Below are positions 1 to 5,581 of a stretch of DNA of 6,225 nt, piece by piece. The notes below the pieces were generated by a model. It was not told the origin of the DNA. It did not search any database and saw only the letters and a program-made list of their open reading frames with translations. The position numbers and the translations under genes are program-made. Position 1 is the first letter of the stretch. Each line of letters opens with the position of its first letter. Origin of the DNA: an uncultured Spirochaetales bacterium (GTDB taxonomy: Bacteria; Spirochaetota; Spirochaetia; Sphaerochaetales; Sphaerochaetaceae); the NCBI GenBank assembly GCA_937902565.1, contig CALFMX010000142.1, positions 1-6,225 of the forward strand, written 5' to 3'.

Positions 1-1
1 C

Positions 2-397
2 CAGATCATCGGCCGTGCCGCTCGCAACAGCGAGGGGCGGGTCATCATGTATGCCGACCGCATGAGCAGTGCGATGGAGGAGGCGATCGGGGAGACCGAG
101 CGGCGCCGTGCCATCCAGAGCGCGTACAATGAGGAGCACGGTATCACGCCCAAGACGATCATCAAGGCAGTGCAGGATATCATCGAGCGGGAGAAGGAGG
201 AGACGCGGGAGATCCAGAAGCAGGACCTCTCGATCCTCAAGGGCGGCTACAACCTCCTCTCCGCCTCCGACCGCAAGAAGTACATCAAGGCACTGGAACG
301 GGAGATGCTCGAGGCGGCCAAGAATCTTGAGTTCGAGCGTGCCGCGGTCATCCGGGACGAGATCGTCGCAGTGCGCGACGGGGACTTCATCGGCTGA
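2..397 (+). CDS. uvrB: UvrB, excinuclease ABC subunit B, C-terminal part (5' end outside the window)
   Basis: UvrB is the DNA-damage-verifying helicase-like subunit of the UvrABC nucleotide excision repair nuclease, acting in the cytoplasm on DNA with UvrA and UvrC. The reading frame is already open at the left edge and gives 131 residues. It begins with QIIGRAARN, which matches the last helicase motif (motif VI) of UvrB with its paired arginines. Next comes the characteristic linker HGITPKTI (residues about 46-53). A charged region leads into a C-terminal UVR domain (about residues 93-124, with LEREMLEAAKNLEFERAA), the coiled hairpin that contacts UvrC. The stop is TGA at 395-397, and the C-terminus looks natural. 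The last 11 bp overlap the 3' end of the convergent caspase-like gene. The helicase core, ATP-binding site and beta-hairpin lie upstream of the window. The assignment is close to certain. Confidence 0.97.
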   Translation, partial: QIIGRAARNSEGRVIMYADRMSSAMEEAIGETERRRAIQSAYNEEHGITPKTIIKAVQDIIEREKEETREIQKQDLSILKGGYNLLSASDRKKYIKALEREMLEAAKNLEFERAAVIRDEIVAVRDGDFIG

Positions 398-1319
398 CGA
401 GCACCAACTCCAACGGCCCCCCGCTTATGGTGGGGTGCTGGTACCAGACGCTCTCTGTACTCTCTGTGGGTATCTTCTGGTGTTCAAGGATGTAGGTGTA
501 GAGCCAGTCGCTGCTGATGAATGGCCGCTCTGTCACCAACCGTTGTTCACTGCACTCCCATCCGAGGCCTTCGAGCAGGGCGAGGGTGAAGTAGCCGTGG
601 GTATGTGATCCTGCAAGCGGTTCATAGCTGGTATGGTCGCTGCCGGTGGCGCTGATGACAAAGACCCCCCGCCTGTACGATGACGTGTTGTCGAAGTAGC
701 GCCGGTAGGCGTCGGCCAATAGATCATGGTCCGGGACCAGAGAGATGGACGAGCCCGCCTCGGTGACGAAGTTGCCGCTATAGCAGCTGTCGAGGATCAA
801 GAGGATCGACGCCTCACTCCTCTCGAGGATTGAGAAGAGCTCGTCGACAGAGAGGAGCAGGGAGCTGTCGATCCCTCCACCATCCAGAAAAATATGCCCA
901 CCGTCATTGTCGGGTGCCAAGACCAACGATCCATCCTCAAGGCCATGGCCGCTATAGGTGATGATCAACAAATCTGTGCTCCCGAGGCTCGCTACCAATG
1001 ACTCCAACCGTCCAACGACCCGGGCCTTGGTGGGAAGGGCGGCTGTCCCCCCTCCCTCATAGCGCCACATCCCATGTTTGTCCATCTCCCCATATTGGAC
1101 CAAAAGGTCGCTGGAGAAGCGTCGCCCATCAAAGAGGCTGGTAAACGCCTCTTTGAGCTCAACACCATCATTGACGGCTGCGCCCAGGCTCTGCACATCG
1201 GTGCCGCGATAGGAGAGGGCGATGCCCACATGGGCTATACGCCCCTCATCATGGGGCAAAAGCTCACAGCTGAGAAGCAGGAAATGAAGGCATAACCAAC
1301 AGAGGACCAACCACTTCAT
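387..1319 (-). CDS. Caspase-family (peptidase C14-like) lipoprotein, paralogue 1
   Basis: Predicted cell-envelope cysteine peptidase of the caspase/metacaspase (clan CD) type, 310 aa. The N-terminus is a hydrophobic signal ending in LLLSC, so Cys18 is a plausible lipidation site. The -2 leucine makes this lipobox less canonical than the upstream paralogue's. A p20-like domain follows: a first strand and loop (about 28-53, with LGAAVNDGVEL), the catalytic histidine in YSGHG (His125) and the catalytic cysteine in LDSCYSG (Cys179). Asp177 two residues before the cysteine is the metacaspase-type arrangement, which in studied relatives favours cleavage after Arg/Lys; that specificity is inferred here. 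A conserved HGYFTLALLEGLGW segment (241-254) and a C-terminal QHPTISGG-like end are shared with the upstream paralogue. It starts 32 nt after that gene, with only a weak Shine-Dalgarno-like AGGG very close to the ATG, so translation may depend on readthrough or coupling. Its substrate is unknown. The family call is strong and the envelope location likely. Confidence 0.88.
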   Translation of the reverse strand: MKWLVLCWLCLHFLLLSCELLPHDEGRIAHVGIALSYRGTDVQSLGAAVNDGVELKEAFTSLFDGRRFSSDLLVQYGEMDKHGMWRYEGGGTAALPTKARVVGRLESLVASLGSTDLLIITYSGHGLEDGSLVLAPDNDGGHIFLDGGGIDSSLLLSVDELFSILERSEASILLILDSCYSGNFVTEAGSSISLVPDHDLLADAYRRYFDNTSSYRRGVFVISATGSDHTSYEPLAGSHTHGYFTLALLEGLGWECSEQRLVTERPFISSDWLYTYILEHQKIPTESTESVWYQHPTISGGPLELVLVSR

Positions 1320-1351
1320 GCCCTATAAGGGGGAGGTGCCTCACTATTGCT

Positions 1352-2305
1352 TCAGAAGGTGAAGAGGACCATATCCAGAGCCCCGCCGCTGACCAAGGGG
1401 TGTTGGAACGTGGCTGAAGGATTGAGCAGTGTCCGTTTGAGCGGAGCCTGTTGGTGTTTCTTTATGTACGAGAGCAGGCTGTCGGCAGTCAATTGCTTCT
1501 CTTTTGCCGCTGGAGGGATGGCTGTAGTGACACTGCCTTTCTTCTCTTCCCATCCCAGGCCTTGGAGGAGGGCATAGGTGAATATCCCGTGGTCTTCACC
1601 ATCAAACGTATCCTCATGGGACTCTGTATCGGCACTTGCCGTGATGACAAATACCTCAGGCTTCGTGTACCTCGAGCTATCCCAATACTTTTTGTACCAC
1701 TTGGAGATGTTGTTGTTCAGGAGGGTGGAGTGGCTCGCGCCACTCTCCGGTACCGAGAGGCCGCTAAAGCAGGTATCCAGGATCATGAGCTTGCGCCCTG
1801 GTACCTTCGAGAGGGCATCGAGGATGGAGGATGCGGGAAATCCCTTATGTGTTTTTCCCGCTTCTGTTGTTACCAAGAGCAGCTCCCCCGCTTCCGAGCC
1901 ATGGCCACTGTAGGTGAAGATGATGAGGTCGTTGGAGGTGGTTATGCTTTGTAGAGTTTTGATGGCCTTAAGAATATGTTCAGAAGTGGGCAAGGAGTTT
2001 ACGTTTTCATCACCGATATCGAGGTCTTTAGGAGTATCTGCATTGTCCTGAAGGAACAGATATCCATGGTACTCCTTTTCCCCCTGTGCTTTTGCTGTGA
2101 CAGCCTCCCATGCGCGATTCAATTCCCGTGCATCGGGAAGTGTTCCTTTTAGTGAGCTTTGTTCAGTTGTGTTCTTATAATCCAACGCCACCAAGATCGC
2201 ATAGACCTTCCCCGCCTCGGGCTTTTCGATGAAGAGCTCACAGCCTGAGAGGAGGATGATGAGGAGTATGAGGGTGGCCAATGGAAGGATCGCCCTCTTC
2301 ATCAT
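1352..2305 (-). CDS. Caspase-family (peptidase C14-like) lipoprotein, paralogue 2
   Basis: Second caspase-like lipoprotein, 317 aa and middle gene of the three-gene unit. The signal sequence is strongly hydrophobic and ends in a good lipobox, LSGC (Cys22). The caspase-type fold is indicated by VYAILVALDY (about 34-43), the histidine motif YSGHG (His135) and the cysteine motif LDTCFSG (Cys179), with Asp177 in the metacaspase-like acidic position. The downstream HGIFTYALLQGLGW (239-252) and QHPLVSGG (301-308) match the neighbouring paralogue, while the rest has diverged widely. The start is ATGATG. The first ATG overlaps the stop of the upstream gene by 4 nt; the second (2302) sits about 6 nt from AGGGAGG, the better spacing, and would give 316 aa. 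By hand count 1921-2160 is about 46% G+C, lower than the roughly 55-62% in sampled thiP and paralogue 1 lines, so a different history is possible. Both catalytic residues are present. Substrate and activation mode are not visible. Confidence 0.88.
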   Translation of the reverse strand: MMKRAILPLATLILLIILLSGCELFIEKPEAGKVYAILVALDYKNTTEQSSLKGTLPDARELNRAWEAVTAKAQGEKEYHGYLFLQDNADTPKDLDIGDENVNSLPTSEHILKAIKTLQSITTSNDLIIFTYSGHGSEAGELLLVTTEAGKTHKGFPASSILDALSKVPGRKLMILDTCFSGLSVPESGASHSTLLNNNISKWYKKYWDSSRYTKPEVFVITASADTESHEDTFDGEDHGIFTYALLQGLGWEEKKGSVTTAIPPAAKEKQLTADSLLSYIKKHQQAPLKRTLLNPSATFQHPLVSGGALDMVLFTF

Positions 2306-2856
2306 CGGCCTCCCTTGGCGGGGAAGAGCTGGTAGCGTAGACCCACCGCGGTCTGGAGGGCGGTGATCTCCTTTCTCAGGTGTACCGTGAGGGGGAAGGT
2401 GAGCGAGAGGCGATAGGTTGGGTTTTGGGCAAGGAGGTACTCGCCTCCGATGGAGGCGGAGAAGGAAGCGAAGGCGTGGTCGACCTTGCGGTAGAAGTTG
2501 ATCTCAGTTCCGATGGCGGCAGAGAGGGCGAGCTTCTCCTTGAGTTGGTAGGCAAAGCGGAGGTCGAGGCCGACGGAGTCGAAACCCCGGGCACGATAGA
2601 AGCCATGGGGAATGGAGGATGTGGTACCTCGATAGCGCATCTCAAGGCTCATATCATAGGGGCCTGTGCGGTACCCGAGTGCCCCGATGGAGAACTCCCC
2701 GCCGCCGGAGGTACGCACCGCGACCTCATCCTTGTAGTGGGGTATGGAGAGGTAGGGGAAGAGAGAGAGGGAGACAGCGTAGTACTGCCCTTCGCCCATT
2801 GCTGCAAGGGGAGAGAGCAGAGAGAGGAGAGCGATGAGCAGGATCCCTCGTTTCAT
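2302..2856 (-). CDS. Small secreted, probable outer-membrane beta-barrel protein
   Basis: First gene of the three-gene unit, 184 aa, not recognised as a named family. The N-terminus is a Sec signal peptide: KR, then a hydrophobic core (about 4-19), with likely cleavage near A19 or G21 before EGQYYA. The mature protein, about 160 aa, is rich in alternating polar/hydrophobic segments with Tyr, Phe and Gly. Examples are FSIGALGYRT, YDMSLEMRYRG, SVGLDLRFAYQL, LALSAAIGTEINFY and TAVGLRYQLF, separated by short charged turns. This is the look of a small barrel of perhaps eight strands in the outer membrane. It lacks the classical C-terminal aromatic residue, ending in AKGGR, which weakens but does not exclude that call. 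The stop overlaps the start of the first caspase-like lipoprotein gene, so the products are probably made together. No clear Shine-Dalgarno precedes the ATG, while a TATACT box does. It could instead be a soluble periplasmic beta-rich protein. Confidence 0.7.
   Translation of the reverse strand: MKRGILLIALLSLLSPLAAMGEGQYYAVSLSLFPYLSIPHYKDEVAVRTSGGGEFSIGALGYRTGPYDMSLEMRYRGTTSSIPHGFYRARGFDSVGLDLRFAYQLKEKLALSAAIGTEINFYRKVDHAFASFSASIGGEYLLAQNPTYRLSLTFPLTVHLRKEITALQTAVGLRYQLFPAKGGR
2309..2315 (-). promoter_or_regulatory. Ribosome binding site for caspase-like paralogue 2
   Basis: AGGGAGG on the minus strand lies inside the last codons of the beta-barrel-like gene. It is 3 nt before the first and 6 nt before the second of two adjacent ATG codons, so it favours the second ATG as the start. 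This supports coupled translation of the two genes. Confidence 0.65.
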
Positions 2857-2862
2857 AGCATG

Positions 2863-2868
2863 AGTATA
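2863..2868 (-). promoter_or_regulatory. Possible -10 box of the beta-barrel/caspase unit
   Basis: TATACT on the minus strand, a five-of-six match to TATAAT, ends only 6 nt before the ATG at 2856. At a 17-nt spacing the -35 position (about 2886-2891) reads ATACAC, a poor match to TTGACA. If used, transcription would begin at or next to the start codon, giving a leaderless or nearly leaderless mRNA. That would fit the missing Shine-Dalgarno sequence. A hexamer match alone is weak evidence. Confidence 0.35.
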
Positions 2869-2891
2869 GCCTACCAGGAGGGAGTGTGTAT

Positions 2892-2906
2892 TCCCCTTTC
2901 AGGGGA
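2892..2906 (-). terminator. Short hairpin after thiQ, possible weak terminator
   Basis: On the minus strand TCCCCT-GAA-AGGGGA forms a perfect 6-bp stem with a 3-nt loop, starting 5 nt after the thiQ stop codon. It is G+C rich, but the sequence after it (ATACACACTCCC) has no T-tract, so it is not a canonical intrinsic terminator. It may attenuate readthrough from the thiamine operon into the downstream three-gene unit, or simply protect the 3' end. Confidence 0.35.
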
Positions 2907-2910
2907 GATT

Positions 2911-3915
2911 TCAGCTGTTTATCTCTTCGAAGTGGAGGATATCACGCTTCCTGACTGTCAGGTTGATCGTCTTTGCCTGGGGCCGGCGGTTGGCGTAGCA
3001 GATGAGCGGGTAGCCCTGCCAGCGGGCATGGAGGCGGTATCGCCCCCCTTGAAATTCACAGCTCTCCACCGTTGCCCCCTCCATGTTGAGGTGTGGCAGG
3101 TACTCCCCCGAGTTTGCCGTGTGGACACTCACCTGTTCCGGGCGGAAGAAGATGACCCCTGCCCTCTGCTCCTCCCCTTCACCCAGGAGGTGGGCCGGCA
3201 GGGTGTTGCCCTCGCCGATGAAGGTGGCGACAAAGAGGGAGTTGGGCGTGTGGTAGACCTCCTCCGCCGTACCACACTGGATGACCTTTCCCTCGTTCAT
3301 CACGATGATGCTATCGGCGATGGAGAGGGCCTCATCCTGGTCATGGGTGACGTAGAGGGTGGTGATGCCCGTCTCATCGTGGATACGGCGGATCTCCTCT
3401 CTCAGATGCTTTCTGAGCTTTGCATCGAGGGCGGAGAGGGGTTCGTCAAGGAGCAGGAGCTGTGGCTCGCTGGCCAATGCCCTCGCCAGTGCCACGCGCT
3501 GCTTCTCCCCGCCGGAGAGTTCGTCACTCTTGCGCTTCTCGTACCCCTCAAGGGCGACGAGGCTGAGCAGTTCGCCAATCTCTCTTGATCGATCGGCCTT
3601 CTTTATGTGCCTGAGCTTCATCGGGTAGGCGATGTTCTCTGCGACATTCATGTGGGGGAAGAGGGCGTACTCCTGAAAGACCATGGCGATCTGGCGGTGG
3701 TGGACCGGCACGGTGCTGAGGTCGTTGCCATGGAGGCTTATGCTCCCCTCCTCAAGCGGCAGGAGACCGCTGATGAGTTGGAGGGTCGTGGACTTGCCAC
3801 AGCCCGACGGGCCGATGATACAGGCAAGTTTCCCCTCCTCGACAGAGAACTCCGCCCTGAGGGTGAACTCTTCGTACGATGCACCGAGGGAGCAGACGAG
3901 ACCACTGTTAGGCAT
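2911..3915 (-). CDS. thiQ: Thiamine ABC importer, ATP-binding protein (ThiQ/FbpC-like)
   Basis: Cytoplasmic ATPase that powers substrate import through the adjacent permease, 334 aa from the chosen start. All ABC hallmarks are present and intact: Walker A GPSGCGKST (35-43), Q-loop Gln81 in VFQEYALFPH, signature LSGGEKQR (133-140), Walker B LLLLDEP (153-159) and switch His191 in YVTHDQ. The last 100 or so residues form a TOBE-like region with FFRPEQVSV (257-265), usual in Fe3+/spermidine/maltose-type ATPases. E. coli ThiQ is much shorter, so the substrate call rests on the neighbouring permease and ThiB-like segment. The ATG at 3915 is preferred over an in-frame TTG at 3945: AAAGGAAAG lies just upstream, and this start overlaps the thiP stop by 8 nt (ATGCCTAA), typical of coupling. 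An iron or other anion importer ATPase would look similar. Confidence 0.9.
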   Translation of the reverse strand: MPNSGLVCSLGASYEEFTLRAEFSVEEGKLACIIGPSGCGKSTTLQLISGLLPLEEGSISLHGNDLSTVPVHHRQIAMVFQEYALFPHMNVAENIAYPMKLRHIKKADRSREIGELLSLVALEGYEKRKSDELSGGEKQRVALARALASEPQLLLLDEPLSALDAKLRKHLREEIRRIHDETGITTLYVTHDQDEALSIADSIIVMNEGKVIQCGTAEEVYHTPNSLFVATFIGEGNTLPAHLLGEGEEQRAGVIFFRPEQVSVHTANSGEYLPHLNMEGATVESCEFQGGRYRLHARWQGYPLICYANRRPQAKTINLTVRKRDILHFEEINS

Positions 3916-5581
3916 GCTTCTTTCCTTTTGTCGTGCCAGTGGCAATGAAGACCAGAGCGCTGACTATGATCAGGATGGTCCCCAGCGCACAGGCGCCTTG
4001 GTAGTTGTATGATCCGATGAGGCGATACATGACGATCGGAAGGGTGACGATGGTGGAGGAGGAGAGGGTGAGGGTGGCGTTGAACTCACCCATCGAGATG
4101 GCGAAGGCGAAGATGGCACTGCTGACCATCGCACCCCTGAGGAGCGGCAGCTCGATGGTGAAGAAGGCGTGCCCGGTCGTGCTGCCCAGGGTGCGGGCAC
4201 TGTTGGTGTAGGAGAGCGGGATCTTGCGGTATTCGGGTAGCATCACGCGCAGGGTGAAGGGGAGGGCTATGACCAGGTGTGCCAGCACCACCAGCGCATA
4301 GCTGAGGCTCGCTCCTCCATGCACGCGGGATGTGATGAGGAAGTACCCGAGGCCTATGATCACTGAGCTGACGGTCATGCTGAGCATCCCCAGCATCTCC
4401 AGTGCCCCCTTGCCTCTCCTCCTCCGCTCGATGGAGGCGGCCAGGCTCGTGCCGAGGGCCACTGCAAGGATGGAGACGGTCAGGGCGATGGCAAGGCTGT
4501 TGGTCAGCGCTGCGAGGGCCGATCCCATATGGGAGGAGGCCCGTTCGAGGTTGAGGAGCTGGCGGTACCACTTGAGCGAGAATCCCGAGGTCGAGTAGAC
4601 GGAGCGCACGATGACCGAGGCGATGGGCGCGAGGATGAAGAGGAGGGCAGAGAGCGCATAGAGGAGGGCCAGGATGCGCCCCAAGGCGTGTGCCGGCCTC
4701 CTCTCCAGGAGCAGTGGCTCCTTGTACGCCTCGCTCTGCACGAGGCGCTGCTGGCTCTTGCTGTACGCCGCCAAGAGGAGGCTGGTGACGAGGATGGAGA
4801 AGAGGCTGAGGGCTGCGGCTGCAGACGCACTGCCCACCATGCGGGCCTGGCGGTAGATCTCTACCTCCATGGTCGAATAGCGCGGGCCTCCCCCGAGCAC
4901 CAGGATGATGGCAAAGCTGCTGAAGCAGAAGAGGAAGACCAGGCTTGCCGAGCTGATGATGGCCGGCAGCAGGCGGGGAAGGGTGATGCGGAAGAAGGTC
5001 TCGCTCTTGGAGGCGCCGAGGGTGTAGGAGGCCGCCTCCTGGCGGCGGTCGAGGTGCATCGCGTAAGTCGCCACGAGGTTCATGATGATCGGGAAGTTGT
5101 AGAAGGTGTGGGCCAGGATGATGGCCTTGTAGGAGTAGAGGATCTTCAGCGGCGGCTCGGAGAGGGAGAAGAGGGCCATGAGCAGCTGGTTGAGGAAGCC
5201 GTTGTTGCCGAAGAAGATGACAAAGCCCAGGACTACCAGGATCGAGGGGATGACGAAGGGTACGGCGCTGAGGGCGAGGATCAGGGACTTTGACCGGAAG
5301 GAGTAGGAGGAGAGGAGATAGGCTCCCGGGAGGGCCACCAGCAGCGAGGCAAGGGTGGAGAGCGCTGCCTGGGTGATGGTGAAACGCATCACCCGCAGCG
5401 TATAGGGATCAGTGAAAACCGTCTTGATAGGAGAGAGGGAGAACCCCCCTCCCGGTCCTATGAAGGCTGAGGAGAGGGTGAAGAGAAGCGGGAGCACGAA
5501 GAAGAGGGTGATGACAACAAGGGCTGGCAACGCCATGCGCTGATAGAATCTTCCCTCTTCGATCGTGCCCTTCGTCCTCAT
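3908..5581 (-). CDS. thiP: Thiamine ABC importer, fused two-domain permease (ThiP-like)
   Basis: Inner-membrane channel of the importer, 557 aa. It carries two tandem binding-protein-dependent transport domains in one chain, the ThiP/FbpB layout. Many hydrophobic segments are visible, about six per half; the first is near residues 17-41. Each half has the cytoplasmic EAA loop that docks on the ATPase. The first (about 182-202) contains EAASYTLGAS and ends FFRITLP; the second (about 460-479) contains NSARTLGST and ends FFTIELP. The ATG at 5581 was chosen because AGAGGTG lies 8 nt upstream and the start overlaps the preceding stop as ATGA. A GTG at 5602 would add 7 residues. The 3' end overlaps thiQ. 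Thiamine rather than iron is inferred from the upstream ThiB-like sequence. The gene looks complete, with no frameshift. Confidence 0.92.
   Translation of the reverse strand: MRTKGTIEEGRFYQRMALPALVVITLFFVLPLLFTLSSAFIGPGGGFSLSPIKTVFTDPYTLRVMRFTITQAALSTLASLLVALPGAYLLSSYSFRSKSLILALSAVPFVIPSILVVLGFVIFFGNNGFLNQLLMALFSLSEPPLKILYSYKAIILAHTFYNFPIIMNLVATYAMHLDRRQEAASYTLGASKSETFFRITLPRLLPAIISSASLVFLFCFSSFAIILVLGGGPRYSTMEVEIYRQARMVGSASAAAALSLFSILVTSLLLAAYSKSQQRLVQSEAYKEPLLLERRPAHALGRILALLYALSALLFILAPIASVIVRSVYSTSGFSLKWYRQLLNLERASSHMGSALAALTNSLAIALTVSILAVALGTSLAASIERRRRGKGALEMLGMLSMTVSSVIIGLGYFLITSRVHGGASLSYALVVLAHLVIALPFTLRVMLPEYRKIPLSYTNSARTLGSTTGHAFFTIELPLLRGAMVSSAIFAFAISMGEFNATLTLSSSTIVTLPIVMYRLIGSYNYQGACALGTILIIVSALVFIATGTTKGKKHA
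3920..3928 (-). promoter_or_regulatory. Ribosome binding site deciding the thiQ start
   Basis: AAAGGAAAG on the minus strand lies within the last codons of thiP, 4 nt before the ATG at 3915. It supports that ATG over the upstream in-frame TTG and indicates translational coupling of thiP and thiQ. Confidence 0.65.

Noticed and set aside
400..439. AGCACC and GGTGCT repeats that could pair as a terminator after uvrB
   Set aside because: The 6-bp arms are separated by 28 nt and there is no T-tract, so it is not convincing as an intrinsic terminator.
438..447. Perfect 10-bp palindrome CTGGTACCAG
   Set aside because: It lies inside the coding end of the first caspase-like gene and nothing around it suggests an operator. 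A chance palindrome of this length is plausible.
451..468. Two near-identical 9-bp units in tandem (CTCTCTGTA, CTCTCTGTG)
   Set aside because: They encode the Thr-Glu-Ser repeat TESTES in the caspase-like protein. Two units are too few to call a functional repeat or phase-variable tract.
1451..1954. Open frame opposite the second caspase-like gene
   Set aside because: Antisense shadow of a gene with clear catalytic motifs; no independent coding evidence.
2757..2836. Purine-rich run (GAGAG/GGAG) on the + strand
   Set aside because: It is the complement of the Leu/Ser/Pro codons of the signal peptide and early mature region of the barrel-like protein, so the bias is explained by coding.
387..2856. 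A gasdermin- or CRISPR-linked caspase defence island
   Set aside because: No gasdermin, nucleotide-sensor, NACHT/WD40, CRISPR or phage gene is visible. Both proteases carry lipoprotein signals rather than cytoplasmic recognition domains.
2380..3588. A 402-codon open frame on the + strand
   Set aside because: It runs antisense across the 3' part of the barrel gene, the intergenic gap and most of thiQ. Its protein is low complexity (Glu/Gly/Val rich) with no recognisable domain, while the minus-strand genes have clear motifs. It is a by-product of high G+C codon use.
4529..5293. A 254-codon open frame on the + strand, antisense to thiP
   Set aside because: It is highly charged and repetitive, and mirrors hydrophobic codons of the permease. 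No ribosome site or family resemblance supports it.
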